Source: Fusibacter tunisiensis
GTDB lineage: Bacteria; Bacillota; Clostridia; Peptostreptococcales; Acidaminobacteraceae
Length of the DNA stretch: 64,000 nt
Assembly (NCBI RefSeq): GCF_016908355.1
Contig: NZ_JAFBDT010000003.1
Coordinates: 1 to 64,000, forward strand
Direction: 5' to 3'
Below the pieces are notes generated by a model. It was given only the letters and a program-made list of their open reading frames with translations, made no database searches and was not told where the DNA came from. The translations under genes and the position numbers were made by a program. Within the stretch, counting starts at the first letter, position 1; the number at the start of each line of letters is the position of its first letter. Below, piece by piece: positions 16,300 to 26,617 of this stretch.

Positions 16300-16519
16300 A
16301 TGTAAACGCTACGATTGGAAGTAGTAGGGTAAAGCTTTCGCTTAGAGAACTGTTGGGTGGTGAAAAACAGTGGAAGGCATAACTGAACTCGTCCATGAGC
16401 TGTCAAGTCCAACTTGGCCGGTTAGCCCCGTTAAAAGCTTTGAGGGGATTGCATGAAAGGCAATCAATTAGAGTGGTATCGCGGGTTCTTCGTCTCTAAC
16501 GAAGGACCCTTATTTTTTT
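16300..16519 (+). ncRNA. Leucine T-box riboswitch with terminator
   Basis: The leader has a long Stem I with the AGAGAA bulge (about 16344), a candidate specifier CTC at 16388-16390 in TGAACTCG, matching a leucine codon, and the T-box AGAGTGGTATCGCGG (about 16470-16484). The terminator hairpin GGGTTCTTCGT (16483-16493) pairs with ACGAAGGACCC (16499-16509) with one G-T pair, followed by a T run. Uncharged tRNA-Leu would bind the specifier and T-box and stabilise the antiterminator, turning on leuS. Confidence 0.92.
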
Positions 16520-16544
16520 GCAAAAAAATTGGAGGAGGATTAAC

Positions 16545-18953
16545 ATGGAGTATCGTCACATGGAAATAGAAAAAAAGTGGCAGGATATATGGGATGAAAA
16601 GGCGTCATTTAAAGCACTCAATGACTATACCAAGCCTAAGTATTATCCGCTGGTAGAGTTTCCGTATCCATCTGGTCAAGGGTTGCATGTGGGGCATCCA
16701 AGACCTTATACAGCGCTTGATATCGTCGCTCGAAAAAGACGATTAGAAGGCTATAATGTTCTGTACACAATGGGTTGGGATGCTTTTGGACTTCCAACTG
16801 AAAATTATGCAATCAAGAATAAGGTTCATCCAGCAAGTGTTACAGAAGAAAACATTAAAAGATTCAAAGAACAATTGAAAAGTTTGGGTATGTCTTTTGA
16901 CTGGTCTCGTGAAATCAACACAACAGACCCCAATTATTATAAATGGACACAGTGGATTTTTATTAAATTATTTGAAAAAGGTCTTGCTTATAAAAAAGAA
17001 ATGGACATAAACTGGTGTACATCTTGCAAGGTTGGCCTTGCCAATGAGGAAGTTGTAGGCGGTGTATGTGAACGGTGCGGCAGTGCGGTTGTGAAACGTG
17101 CGAAGTCTCAGTGGATGCTAAAAATCACAGCGTATGCAGATCGATTAATTGATGACTTAAGTGATCTTGACTACATTGAACGTGTTAAAACACAACAAAT
17201 CAATTGGATTGGTCGATCTACAGGAATGGAAATAGATTTTGCCACAACAGTGGGGGAGAAACTTAGAGTATTTACAACCAGGCCAGATACGCTCTATGGG
17301 GCAACTTATATGGTTGTTAGTCCTGAGCACCCAATGTTGGATACGTATAAAGATCAGATTTCAAATTTTGATGATTTGATGGCATACCGCGAGGAAGCTA
17401 GGTTGAAATCAGATTTTGAAAGAACAGAAATAAACAAGGACAAAACAGGTGTTGAAATTAAAGGTGTTTCAGCAATCAACCCTTTAACGGAAAAGCAGAT
17501 CCCAATTTGGATTTCAGATTATGTTTTGATGTCCTATGGAACTGGTGCAATTATGGCAGTTCCGGGTCATGATTCTAGAGACTGGGAATTCGCCAGAGCG
17601 TTCAATTTACCGATAGTGGAAGTTGTAGCAGGTGGCAATGTATCAGAAGCTGCATATGATGATATAGAGGATGGTGTTCTTGTAAATTCGCCTTTGATTA
17701 ATGGTATGCGTGTTCAAGAGGCAAAGGAAAAAATAGCAGACTATATTGAATCCAATAAAATTGGGGTTCGTAAAATTAATTTTAAATTAAGAGATTGGGT
17801 GTTTTCACGTCAACGGTATTGGGGCGAACCTATACCTTTGGTACACTGTGAGACGTGTGGATGGGTACCGGTTCCGGAAAGTGAACTGCCATTGACACTT
17901 CCAGAAGTAGAAAGCTATGAACCAACAGATAATGGGGAATCACCTTTAGCTGTAATGACAGATTGGATTGATACAACTTGTCCAAAATGTGGCGGGAAAG
18001 CCCACCGAGAGACAGACACAATGCCACAATGGGCTGGGTCAAGTTGGTATTTTCTGAGATATTGTGACCCGCATAATGACAAGGCGTTTGCTGATATGGA
18101 TGCGCTCAATTACTGGATGCCTGTTGACTGGTACAATGGTGGTATGGAACATACAACACTTCATCTTTTATACTCTAGATTCTGGCATAAATTCCTCTTT
18201 GATATTGGTGTGGTTAATACCAAAGAACCTTATTTGAAACGGACATCTCATGGCATGATTATGGGAGAAAACAACGAGAAGATGTCCAAATCCAGAGGAA
18301 ATGTTGTAAATCCAGACGAGATCATTGAAGCTTTTGGTGCAGACACGCTTCGTCTGTATGAAATGTTTATTGGTGATTTTGAGAAAAGTGTTCCATGGTC
18401 GGAAAATAGTGTAAAAGGGTGCCGAAGGTTTTTAGACAGAACTTGGTCTTTGATGGAAGATCTCTCTGAAGACAACCAGTATTCAAAAACGCTGGAAACG
18501 ACAATCCATAAAACCATAAAAAAAGTATCTGAAGATTTTGAATCTCTTAAGTTCAACACTGCAATAGCGGCGATGATGAGTCTTTTGAATGACTTTAAAA
18601 AGCAATCACAGATTACAAAAAAAGACCTAGAGACGTTTTTGATTTTGCTCAATCCAGTAGCCCCACATATTACAGAAGAAATGTGGCAAAGTGTTGGGTA
18701 CAGTGGTATGGTAACGGATCAAAGTTGGCCTATTTTTGATTCTGAAAAAGTCGTTGACACTGTTGTGGAAATGGCAGTTCAAATTAATGGAAAAGTACGT
18801 GGTACAATAACGATTTCCGTTGATGGCACCAAAGAAATGGCCCATGACTTGGCATTTAAGGATGAAAAGATTCAACAATTTACTGAAGGAAAAACAGTTG
18901 TTAAAGAGATTTATGTGCCAGGTAAAATATATAATATTGTCGTTAAAGGCTAG
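16545..18953 (+). CDS. leuS: Leucyl-tRNA synthetase
   Basis: Class Ia aminoacyl-tRNA synthetase of 802 residues, the usual bacterial length. The HIGH motif is HVGH (48-51), zinc-binding Cys pairs occur in NWCTSCKVG ... CERCG and [11 protein letters not shown], the CP1 editing domain has [10 protein letters not shown], and KMSKS is near residue 580. The C-terminal domain ends [15 protein letters not shown] 16545 follows GGAGGAGG. It is controlled by the T-box leader. No terminator precedes the copper-chaperone gene 23 bp downstream, so some co-transcription is likely. Confidence 0.97.
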   Translation: MEYRHMEIEKKWQDIWDEKASFKALNDYTKPKYYPLVEFPYPSGQGLHVGHPRPYTALDIVARKRRLEGYNVLYTMGWDAFGLPTENYAIKNKVHPASVTEENIKRFKEQLKSLGMSFDWSREINTTDPNYYKWTQWIFIKLFEKGLAYKKEMDINWCTSCKVGLANEEVVGGVCERCGSAVVKRAKSQWMLKITAYADRLIDDLSDLDYIERVKTQQINWIGRSTGMEIDFATTVGEKLRVFTTRPDTLYGATYMVVSPEHPMLDTYKDQISNFDDLMAYREEARLKSDFERTEINKDKTGVEIKGVSAINPLTEKQIPIWISDYVLMSYGTGAIMAVPGHDSRDWEFARAFNLPIVEVVAGGNVSEAAYDDIEDGVLVNSPLINGMRVQEAKEKIADYIESNKIGVRKINFKLRDWVFSRQRYWGEPIPLVHCETCGWVPVPESELPLTLPEVESYEPTDNGESPLAVMTDWIDTTCPKCGGKAHRETDTMPQWAGSSWYFLRYCDPHNDKAFADMDALNYWMPVDWYNGGMEHTTLHLLYSRFWHKFLFDIGVVNTKEPYLKRTSHGMIMGENNEKMSKSRGNVVNPDEIIEAFGADTLRLYEMFIGDFEKSVPWSENSVKGCRRFLDRTWSLMEDLSEDNQYSKTLETTIHKTIKKVSEDFESLKFNTAIAAMMSLLNDFKKQSQITKKDLETFLILLNPVAPHITEEMWQSVGYSGMVTDQSWPIFDSEKVVDTVVEMAVQINGKVRGTITISVDGTKEMAHDLAFKDEKIQQFTEGKTVVKEIYVPGKIYNIVVKG

Positions 18954-18976
18954 TTATGACTGAGTGAGGAGGCGTT

Positions 18977-19186
18977 ATGAAACGTGAAATTATGATTGAG
19001 GGTATGTCCTGTAACCATTGTAAAATGAGGGTAGAAAATGCGCTGAATAACGTGGCGGGTGTACACTCTGCTGAAGTAATTCTTGCAGAAGGCAAGGCCG
19101 TTGTAGAGAGTGATTCATCTTTATCCAATCAGCAATTGATTGAAGTTATAGACGATGCAGGTTATGATGTTATTGAAATCAAATAG
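18977..19186 (+). CDS. Heavy-metal-associated domain protein (CopZ-like)
   Basis: A 69-residue ferredoxin-like HMA domain. The metal-binding motif GMSCNHC (C12, C15) is followed by KMRVENALNNVAGV and ends with DDAGYDV. It could bind Cu(I) as a CopZ-type chaperone, but no CopA ATPase or CsoR/CopY regulator is in the window. It starts 23 bp after leuS behind GAGGAGG, and a terminator follows directly. Confidence 0.88.
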   Translation: MKREIMIEGMSCNHCKMRVENALNNVAGVHSAEVILAEGKAVVESDSSLSNQQLIEVIDDAGYDVIEIK

Positions 19187-19207
19187 AGCTTTTATTTAAA
19201 GCACATG

Positions 19208-19247
19208 AAACGCATCTATGATTCTTTGAGTTGTAGATGCGTTTTTA
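19208..19247 (+). terminator. Rho-independent terminator after the HMA gene
   Basis: AAACGCATCTA (19208-19218) pairs with TAGATGCGTTT (19234-19244), then T residues. Confidence 0.85.
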
Positions 19248-19317
19248 AGTTTGATTTTATGGAAAAAGGGGATAAAAGAGACATAAGACATTTAATGCAA
19301 ATTAGGAGTGAATAGAT

Positions 19318-20187
19318 ATGAAAACGAAAGGGAAACATTTAATTTTAAGCGTTCTTGTTTTGAGTTTGACGATGCTTGTGGGGTGTACGGAAAAAGTGAC
19401 GCCCGTTTCGGGGGAAAAAATTCGAAATGTTGAAGTTAGTTCTGTTGAAATGGCGTCATTTGATGAAGTGATTCGCTACATTGGCAATATCACATCTGAG
19501 CAAATGACACCAGTCATACTTCCTTCTGATGGACGTGTGAGGTCTGCCTACGTGAAACCAGGTGATTTTGTTGAAATGGGTCAGGTGATCGGTATTTTTG
19601 AAGATCCCATAGGTCAAACTCAAGTGGATTTGCTAGCGCCAGATGATGGGTATGTGGTTCAATTGGGGGTAAGTGAGGGCAATTGGGGTCAGGCAAATTC
19701 TGTTTTTGCAATTATTGGAAGTGAGGGTCAAATCGCCTCATTTGGAATGACGCAGGCCGATGTTTCGCGCGTAGATGATAGCAATGTCTTCAGAGTTGAA
19801 ATACTAGCAGGTGATGCAGTATACAGAGGTGAACTCTTGGGTATAGATCGACTGCCAGATGCCAGCTCAAGAACTTATCAAGCAAGTGTGGAAATTTTTA
19901 GTCTTAAGAACTTTTTAATTGGGGAAATTTGTGAGGTTAAAATTTACTTAGATACAGTTAGCGGAATCTGGCTTCCCATATTAAATGTTCAAAATGATGG
20001 ACAGGATTATGTATATATTGTAAATGATCAGAACAGGATAGAACGGCGCAACTTAGTCCTTCATGAACTTAATGATGCTTTTGTGCGTGTAGATGGTCTA
20101 GAAGTGGGAGACCGCGTTGTTGTGGTTGGAAACGCTTTTGTACGTGAAGGACAGGAGGTTACATTCAAGGAGGCTGAAAATGAATAA
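19318..20187 (+). CDS. RND-efflux membrane fusion lipoprotein (HlyD-like)
   Basis: A 289-residue predicted lipoprotein with lipobox TMLVGC (C23). It has a barrel-sandwich/lipoyl-like region (VRSAYVKPGDFVEMGQVIG; then DGYVVQLGVSEGNW) and a C-terminal membrane-proximal domain ending RVVVVGNAFVREGQEVTF. It lacks the long coiled-coil hairpin of Gram-negative adaptors, being about 100 residues shorter. It overlaps the transporter gene by 8 bp, so it forms a two-gene efflux operon. There is no outer-membrane channel gene, as expected for a one-membrane organism. Confidence 0.85.
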   Translation: MKTKGKHLILSVLVLSLTMLVGCTEKVTPVSGEKIRNVEVSSVEMASFDEVIRYIGNITSEQMTPVILPSDGRVRSAYVKPGDFVEMGQVIGIFEDPIGQTQVDLLAPDDGYVVQLGVSEGNWGQANSVFAIIGSEGQIASFGMTQADVSRVDDSNVFRVEILAGDAVYRGELLGIDRLPDASSRTYQASVEIFSLKNFLIGEICEVKIYLDTVSGIWLPILNVQNDGQDYVYIVNDQNRIERRNLVLHELNDAFVRVDGLEVGDRVVVVGNAFVREGQEVTFKEAENE

Positions 20188-23100
20188 GTGGATTCATATG
20201 GCGCTTCGTGAGAGGAAAGTGACAATTTTGTTGTCCTTATTCATACTCGCCTATGGCGTATACGCTTATTATTTTGTGCCCAAACAGGAAAATCCAGACA
20301 CGTCAAGCCCTGTTGCACAGATTATAACAGTATATCCTGGTGCGACTGCTTCTGAAGTTGAAGAATTGGTGACTAAAAAAATAGAAAATGAAGTGGCAAC
20401 TTTGGATGGTATTGAATACATTACATCTTATTCAAATCCAAATGTGTCTATAGTTCTGATTACTTTAAACTATGAGGTGGACTATAAAGAGCAATGGGAG
20501 CGCATGCGTGTCCTTTTAGAGGGTATTCAAGCCGATCTACCTGCTAATGTGATGCCTTATCAAATTGATACGGAGCTCACGACATCTGCTGGTATTATTA
20601 TGAGTTTGTCAGGAGAAGGCTACACCTATGAGCAACTGGAATCCATGGCAACGCATTACAAAGAATCTCTTCAGCAGGTTTCTGGCATTCAAAAAGTTGA
20701 AATTGAAGGAGGACCTCAAAAAGAGATTCAAGTTACTTTGAATTCAGCCATGTTAAGTGAATTGCCGTTATCTAACAAGGACATCATGGATTTGATTATG
20801 GCTCAAAATGTGTCTATACCTTCAGGCGATATTCAAACAGAGAGTGGTAAAATTGGTGTAAAATCCCCTAAAGGTTTTGAATCCATACAGGATATTGGGA
20901 ATATGATTGTGTACGGCTCTGAAGAAACCGGAGGTTTGGTTCGATTAAAGGATATTGCAACGATTGAGTTTGGCTATAACCCGTCTTTTCATAGGTTTAA
21001 GCATGAAGATGAAAACGCCGTTCTCATTACAGCCTACTTTAAAGAGAATGAAAATGTGATACTCGTTGGCAACGAAGTTCGGGAGACGATTGATCGCTTG
21101 AATAAAACCTTTCCAGAAGAATTAAATATTCATGAAGTGCTGTATCAACCACAAGAAGTGGACCAGTCCGTCAAAACATTTATGGTGAATCTCTTGCAAG
21201 GGGTAGGATTTGTAGTGTTTGTGGTGCTTATTGGGATGGGAATTCGGAACGCAGCAGTTGTTTCGGCCACAATTCCCCTTTCGGTAGCCATTACCATGGG
21301 TGCAATGTATCTTTTGGGAATTGATATTCAACAAATGTCAATAGCGGCCCTTATTATTTCACTTGGAATTCTTGTGGATAATTCTATTGTTATTAGCGAT
21401 GCAATTCAAGTTAAGTTAAATGACGGCATGGCCATACAGGATGCAGCTTATTCTGGAACGATTGAATCGTCTATACCGGTACTGACCTCCACACTTACAA
21501 CAATTGCAGCATTTGCCCCTTTAATGACACTTCCTGGAGAAGCTGGAGAATTTGCAAAATCATTGCCACAGGTTGTTATTATTTCCCTCATCGCCTCATA
21601 TCTTGTGGCAATGTTTGTGACACCTGCACTGGGGAGTTTATTCTTTAGAGCGAGACCAGTGGAAAAACGCAAACCCCAAAATAGATTACGTCATATATTT
21701 GAAGCCGTTCTAAAAGGGGCTATTCAGCGTAGATTTGTAGCTTTTGTAAGCATTATTATGATTCTGGCTGGAACGGCATATGGTGTCCTTCACCTTACCG
21801 TAGATCTTTTTCCATATGCCGATAAGGATTTGCTTTATATCGATTTATACTCTGAAAAGAGTGGAGATCAACACTATACAGAGGCTTTGGCGCAATCCTT
21901 AAAAGAAATATTGGACGCGGAACCAGAAGTGGGAACCGTTAACACTTCAATTGGGGGTGGATTTCCAAAGTTTTATTTAACGGTTGGTGTTAAACCGCCT
22001 TCAGATGATTATGCCCAGTTGTTATTTGATATAGATTTATCAAAGAGCAATCGCTTTGAAGATCGAGAGGCATTTGCTTTTTATCTTCAATCTAAGTTGG
22101 ATAATGAAGTGAGTGGTGGCTATGGAACCGTTTATTTGATTGAAATCAACCAGCCAGGACCTGCAGTGGATCTTAAAGTTTCGGGTGCTTATCGCGAAGA
22201 TGTGGATCGCGTTTCAAAGGCTATCTATGAATACTTGCTGGCCAGTGATGCAACTATAAATATTGTAAATGATCAGCCACAACTGGGATACCAGTATAAA
22301 ATAAATGTTGAAGATGATATTGCAATGAATTTTGGGCTTACCAAATATGACATCCAGTATCAGACGAACCTTGCGCTCAACGGGATGGTGGCAACAGTAT
22401 TTCAAAAAGAGGGCAACACGTATGATGTTGTCGTTCAAAATGATGTGGAGACCATTTCAGATGTTTTGAATCTGGACATAAAATCGAGTTTTACAAATCA
22501 GAAAGTGCCTCTTAAACAATTTGCAAATGTAAGTTTGGATCCTGAATTTAGTATGATTAAGAGGTTTAACCGTTTGCCATCTGTTTCAGTAAGTTGTGAT
22601 GTGCGCCCTGGATATTCCAGTGTTGATTTGCAGAAAAAAATACAGATAGAGTTATTGGATAAAATGGATCTTAGTGGTGTATCCATTGACTTTGGTGGGG
22701 ATCAAGAAACGATTGAGAAGTATATCTCAGGACTCCTCGATGCGGCAATTTTTGCAGTCGTTATCATTTATGTCATTCTATTGATTCAATTTAATTCACT
22801 TGTACAACCTGTGATTATTCTATCAACAGTTCCGCTTTCCATTGTAGGATCTGTGGTGATTTTATTGGTGTTTGATATGAATGTTACGTTTACCGTTGGA
22901 CTTGGGGTGGCCAGTTTAATTGGAATTGTGGTTAACAATGCGATTTTATTGATTGAATACATCAACCGAGATAGGCGCACTGGTGCGACGTTATACGATG
23001 CGTGTATAGATTCTGTGGAAAAGAGATTTAGACCGATTATGCTTAGCACAACGACGACCATTATTGGTCTTGTACCATTAGCCCTGTCTGGAAGTTCTTT

Positions 23101-23206
23101 TTTCACACCTATGGCAATGGCGCTGATGGGCGGGCTAATGACATCCTCATTATTGACCTTGATTGTGGTTCCCCTTATTTATTATACACTTGAAAATCGA
23201 CAATGA
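20180..23206 (+). CDS. RND-family efflux transporter (AcrB/SwrC-like)
   Basis: A 1008-residue proton-driven export pump of the RND superfamily. It has two membrane domains of six helices and two large extracellular loops. Features: an N-terminal helix before YPGATASEVEELVTKKIE (porter domain), the TM4 region LIISLGILVDNSIVISDAIQ with conserved Asp, TPALGSLF, and the second-half VGLGVASLIGIVVNNAILLI. The opening ATG 20180 follows AAGGAGG and overlaps the adaptor gene. Substrates are unknown; relatives such as SwrC export surfactin, and others export drugs or lipids. Confidence 0.9.
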   Translation: MNKWIHMALRERKVTILLSLFILAYGVYAYYFVPKQENPDTSSPVAQIITVYPGATASEVEELVTKKIENEVATLDGIEYITSYSNPNVSIVLITLNYEVDYKEQWERMRVLLEGIQADLPANVMPYQIDTELTTSAGIIMSLSGEGYTYEQLESMATHYKESLQQVSGIQKVEIEGGPQKEIQVTLNSAMLSELPLSNKDIMDLIMAQNVSIPSGDIQTESGKIGVKSPKGFESIQDIGNMIVYGSEETGGLVRLKDIATIEFGYNPSFHRFKHEDENAVLITAYFKENENVILVGNEVRETIDRLNKTFPEELNIHEVLYQPQEVDQSVKTFMVNLLQGVGFVVFVVLIGMGIRNAAVVSATIPLSVAITMGAMYLLGIDIQQMSIAALIISLGILVDNSIVISDAIQVKLNDGMAIQDAAYSGTIESSIPVLTSTLTTIAAFAPLMTLPGEAGEFAKSLPQVVIISLIASYLVAMFVTPALGSLFFRARPVEKRKPQNRLRHIFEAVLKGAIQRRFVAFVSIIMILAGTAYGVLHLTVDLFPYADKDLLYIDLYSEKSGDQHYTEALAQSLKEILDAEPEVGTVNTSIGGGFPKFYLTVGVKPPSDDYAQLLFDIDLSKSNRFEDREAFAFYLQSKLDNEVSGGYGTVYLIEINQPGPAVDLKVSGAYREDVDRVSKAIYEYLLASDATINIVNDQPQLGYQYKINVEDDIAMNFGLTKYDIQYQTNLALNGMVATVFQKEGNTYDVVVQNDVETISDVLNLDIKSSFTNQKVPLKQFANVSLDPEFSMIKRFNRLPSVSVSCDVRPGYSSVDLQKKIQIELLDKMDLSGVSIDFGGDQETIEKYISGLLDAAIFAVVIIYVILLIQFNSLVQPVIILSTVPLSIVGSVVILLVFDMNVTFTVGLGVASLIGIVVNNAILLIEYINRDRRTGATLYDACIDSVEKRFRPIMLSTTTTIIGLVPLALSGSSFFTPMAMALMGGLMTSSLLTLIVVPLIYYTLENRQ

Positions 23207-23307
23207 ATTATTTGAAAAAGTCGAAATATAATGTTAAAATAACAGTTGAATGGGTATACTATGTTATAGTTTGAACAAATTAGTTTAGTATAAGGAGGCT
23301 ATTACAA

Positions 23308-23820
23308 ATGGGAAAAAAAGCAGTTGAAATTTCAAAATTAGAAGTAGAAAAATTGATTCAGATGTTAAATGAAGCCTTGGCTGAAGAGTGGTTGGCTTAC
23401 TACCAATATTGGATTGGTGCACGCATGATTGAAGGGCCAATGCGTAGTGAAGTGGAACCTGAATTATTGTTGCATGCAACAGAAGAACTTGCCCATGCTG
23501 AGTTGGTTGTTGATCGAATTATTCAACTTGGTGGCACACCTGTATTGAACCCAGCTGATTGGACAAAATTTGCCAGATGTGCTTATGAAGAACCAACAGA
23601 TCCTTACATTGAAGAAATCTTGAAACAAAATCTTGAGGGTGAGCGTTGCGCGATCCAGAGATATGAAGAGATAGCAGACTTCACATATGGCAAGGATCAC
23701 TCAACGTATCAAATGGCAGTTCAGATTCTAAATGATGAATTGGAACATGAACATGATATTGAAGACTTCCTAGCGGATATTAATCGATTGAGAGAAGACA
23801 TCAAGAAGTTTAGAATGTAA
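23308..23820 (+). CDS. Ferritin-like diiron protein
   Basis: A 170-residue four-helix bundle. Likely iron ligands are spread as in ferritin-like proteins: EEWLAYY, LHATEELAHAE, EGERCAIQRYEE and NDELEHEHDIEDF. It could be a bacterioferritin, Dps-like or rubrerythrin-like iron store or peroxidase. It lacks a rubredoxin Cys motif and a heme-ligand region I could recognise. ATG follows AAGGAGG and a terminator follows. It is a stand-alone gene near Fe/Mn stress genes. Confidence 0.8.
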   Translation: MGKKAVEISKLEVEKLIQMLNEALAEEWLAYYQYWIGARMIEGPMRSEVEPELLLHATEELAHAELVVDRIIQLGGTPVLNPADWTKFARCAYEEPTDPYIEEILKQNLEGERCAIQRYEEIADFTYGKDHSTYQMAVQILNDELEHEHDIEDFLADINRLREDIKKFRM

Positions 23821-23838
23821 AAATTTTTCTTAAGGTTT

Positions 23839-23870
23839 AGGTGTGTGCATAAATGCGCACACCTTTTTGT
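23839..23870 (+). terminator. Terminator after the ferritin-like gene
   Basis: AGGTGTGTGCA (23839-23849) pairs with TGCGCACACCT (23854-23864), loop TAAA, followed by TTTTTG. Confidence 0.88.
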
Positions 23871-23937
23871 TTAAATAGGTTTCAATTTTGATATAATAAA
23901 AGGGAAAGCATCCATAATAACAGCGGAGGAAGACAGA

Positions 23938-25110
23938 ATGAATTTTAAAAGAGAATACAAGTGGGTTGTCCCTGTAACAATTATAGTATCTGTTCTATTT
24001 ATTTGGCTTGGCGGTATGTGGGTAGACGCACTCAGTCCTCAAAAACAAGGCGAGACCGAAACGTTGGAGAGCCAAAGTTTAAAAGGAATTGTCACAGAAA
24101 TTATTGGCGTCTATGATGCGGAAAATGAATACAGCAACACACCTTATCAAGAGATTGCATTTAGAGTAAATGTGACGGGTGGCCCATTAGAAGGGACTGA
24201 AGTAGTAGCCATTCAGACTCTAGATGTTCAAAATTTTGGGGAGGTAAAGAAGGTTGAAGTTGGAGATCGCATTACGCTTGTGAATTTTCACAACTCTGAT
24301 TTCAACACGGATTGGGTGTTTGAAGAGTATGTTAGGACCAATCAACTCATTTTGCTGGGTGGTATGTTTGCTGTTCTCCTGATTGTATTTGGTAGATTAA
24401 AGGGGGTTAAAACACTTGTAACCCTTGTTTTGACGGTTTTGGCAATTTTCAATGTGTATATTCCAGGAATTTTGGCAGGCGTCAATATTTATGGGCTCAC
24501 TTTTTTGCTTATGATTTATATGACACTAATGACACTGGTTGTGGTGAGTGGTGCCAATATTAAAACAACTTCTGCAATTATTGGATGTTTGGGTGGCATT
24601 TCAGTGGCTGCTATTCTTGTGCTTATCATGGGAAATACTCTGCATTTAACAGGGTTGATAGATGATGAATCCATGTATTTAATGCTTATGAATCCAGAGA
24701 ATCCAATCAACTTAAAAGGCATTATTTTTGGGGCCATCTTGATTGGTGCAATGGGTGCAGTTATGGATGTTGCGATGTCTATTTCGGCATCACTATATGA
24801 GCTCCAAGATCAAGTACATGACGTAACACCTTCTAGTCTTTTTAAATCAGGTATGACGATAGGACGAGACATCATGGGTACAATGTCCAACACCTTGATT
24901 TTAGCTTATATTGGTAGTTCTCTATCCATTATTTTAATCTTGACGGTTTATAGCCCTTCACTTGAAGCGCTTGTAAATCGTGAGTTTGTTGTCGTCGAAA
25001 TTTTACAGGCACTTGCAGGCAGTTTTGGGATTTTGTTTACGATTCCTTTGACAGCGCTCGCCAGCAGTATGCTTTATAAAATTCATAAAAGAGAGGTGAT
25101 TCAAAAATGA
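23938..25110 (+). CDS. YibE/F-like membrane protein
   Basis: A 390-residue YibE/F-family membrane protein. An N-terminal membrane segment is followed by an extracytoplasmic domain (about 35-135) rich in beta strands, then about seven membrane helices (VFGRLKGVKTLVTLVLTVLA onwards). The conserved DVAMSISASLYE and a hydrophobic C-terminal region are family features. Function is unknown; the family is often next to metal or nucleotide transport genes. Its stop overlaps the zupT start by 4 bp (ATGA), so the two are coupled. Confidence 0.85.
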   Translation: MNFKREYKWVVPVTIIVSVLFIWLGGMWVDALSPQKQGETETLESQSLKGIVTEIIGVYDAENEYSNTPYQEIAFRVNVTGGPLEGTEVVAIQTLDVQNFGEVKKVEVGDRITLVNFHNSDFNTDWVFEEYVRTNQLILLGGMFAVLLIVFGRLKGVKTLVTLVLTVLAIFNVYIPGILAGVNIYGLTFLLMIYMTLMTLVVVSGANIKTTSAIIGCLGGISVAAILVLIMGNTLHLTGLIDDESMYLMLMNPENPINLKGIIFGAILIGAMGAVMDVAMSISASLYELQDQVHDVTPSSLFKSGMTIGRDIMGTMSNTLILAYIGSSLSIILILTVYSPSLEALVNREFVVVEILQALAGSFGILFTIPLTALASSMLYKIHKREVIQK

Positions 25111-25964
25111 ATCCATCAACACAAGAAATAGTATTTGCATTTGGATTAACAATATTTGCAGGCTTATCAACTGGTATCGGAAGTGCGCTTGCGTTTTATA
25201 CCAAACAAACAAATAAGAAGTTTTTATCTGCAGCCCTTGGGTTTTCAGCAGGTGTCATGATTTATGTTTCCTTGGTTGAAATTTTTGTTAAGGCAAGAGA
25301 GTCTTTGGAAGCAATTTTAGGGGCCAAACAGGGATTTCTACTTACAACAGTGTCTTTTTTTGGCGGGATTGCACTGATAGCACTTATTGATAAATTTGTT
25401 CCAAGTTATGAAAACCCACATGAAATGCATGACCTTTCAAAAATTAGTGATTTAAAGGAACTCGAAGAAAGTGAAGGCTATGGTGTGACAGCAAAAGAAA
25501 GGTCTGAAAATCATGCTCTTATGCGTATGGGCTTGTTTTCAGCACTGGCGATAGCGATTCATAACTTTCCCGAAGGGTTGGCAACTTTTGTAGGTGCACT
25601 TCAAGATCCTGCAATGGGCATTAGCATTGCTGTGGCAATTGCAATTCACAACATTCCAGAAGGAATTGCTGTTTCTGTGCCTATTTATTTTGCCACAGGA
25701 GACAAACTAAAGGCGTTTAAGCTTTCCTTCCTTTCCGGCTTGTCTGAACCCCTTGGTGCAATCGTTGGTTATTTTATTTTGATGCAGTTTTTCAATGATT
25801 TAGTCTTTGGCATCTTGTTTGCAGGTGTTGCGGGAATTATGGTGTATATTTCTTTGGATGAACTCCTACCCACTGCAGAAAAATATGGAGAGCACCACGT
25901 TGCTATTTATGGTATGATTGGCGGAATGGTTGTTATGGCTGCCAGTCTAATCCTATTTGCATAG
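25107..25964 (+). CDS. zupT: ZIP-family zinc/divalent metal transporter ZupT
   Basis: A 285-residue ZIP transporter taking up Zn(II) and probably other divalent metals. There are eight predicted membrane helices. The metal-binding HNFPEGLATF and HNIPEGIAVSVP motifs on TM4 and TM5 are exact ZupT signatures. A loop rich in His and acidic residues occurs near residue 105 (ENPHEMHDLSK). It overlaps the YibE/F gene by 4 bp and is followed 10 bp later by a small membrane protein; the three probably form one operon. Confidence 0.93.
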   Translation: MNPSTQEIVFAFGLTIFAGLSTGIGSALAFYTKQTNKKFLSAALGFSAGVMIYVSLVEIFVKARESLEAILGAKQGFLLTTVSFFGGIALIALIDKFVPSYENPHEMHDLSKISDLKELEESEGYGVTAKERSENHALMRMGLFSALAIAIHNFPEGLATFVGALQDPAMGISIAVAIAIHNIPEGIAVSVPIYFATGDKLKAFKLSFLSGLSEPLGAIVGYFILMQFFNDLVFGILFAGVAGIMVYISLDELLPTAEKYGEHHVAIYGMIGGMVVMAASLILFA

Positions 25965-25974
25965 TAGGTGTTTT

Positions 25975-26496
25975 ATGAAACATAGAAGTACATCTATTTT
26001 GACGCAAATTGCCATGGCGGTTGCTGCAATTATTGTTGGGGGCTATGCAATCTATATTGTGAGTTCTCAGGTCCCTTTGCCAGGCGTAAAATATTCGGCA
26101 ATGGCGCCTTACTTGTCTCTGGTTATGGCAATCGTGATTACTTTTTTTAGATTAAAGAATATTGTTTTAGTTGTAAATTCAGTATTTGCAATGATTATGA
26201 CCCTTATTAGCCCGTATATGGGCTTGGCTATTTTTTCAACGGGACTGGCAACACAAGTGGTTTCGAATTTGATTCCAGACCGTTTTTTATTAAAAACCCA
26301 AATAGTAGCTTCGATTTATTCTGCATTTGTTGCTGGAATAGCGCTCCAAGTTTCAAAATACTTTATTGGAGGCGCATTTTATGACCAAATTACCTGGCCA
26401 TATGTGTTTCTTTTAATGGGTATTGCCTTTGTCTTAGGGTTGATTGGTGGCCACTATGGTGTCTTAATTGGTAAACGGGTCCGGAAAAGCATTTAG
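25975..26496 (+). CDS. Small membrane protein in the zupT operon
   Basis: A 173-residue hydrophobic protein with about five predicted membrane helices, separated by short charged loops; the N-terminus has several basic residues and the tail ends KRVRKSI. I do not recognise the family. The helix layout, with a small size and a Gly-rich LGLIGGHYGVLIGK end, is reminiscent of ECF S components or small transport helpers, but that is not supported by any motif. ATG 25975 follows TAGGTG and lies 10 bp after zupT. Confidence 0.6.
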   Translation: MKHRSTSILTQIAMAVAAIIVGGYAIYIVSSQVPLPGVKYSAMAPYLSLVMAIVITFFRLKNIVLVVNSVFAMIMTLISPYMGLAIFSTGLATQVVSNLIPDRFLLKTQIVASIYSAFVAGIALQVSKYFIGGAFYDQITWPYVFLLMGIAFVLGLIGGHYGVLIGKRVRKSI

Positions 26497-26530
26497 GCAT
26501 GGAATGTTACAATTGTATTACGATGCAATT

Positions 26531-26549
26531 GAAAATGATTATCAGTAGT
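26531..26549 (+). promoter_or_regulatory. Fur-like box upstream of sodA
   Basis: GAAAATGATTATCAGTAGT matches 14 of 19 positions of the Fur consensus and 15 of 19 positions of the box in front of feoB. It lies about 70 bp before the superoxide dismutase start. Confidence 0.55.
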
Positions 26550-26617
26550 TTGAATGGATATCTATTTAATAGCAAACAATCCTATTGGATGCAATATATT
26601 AGATGGAGGATTTATTT

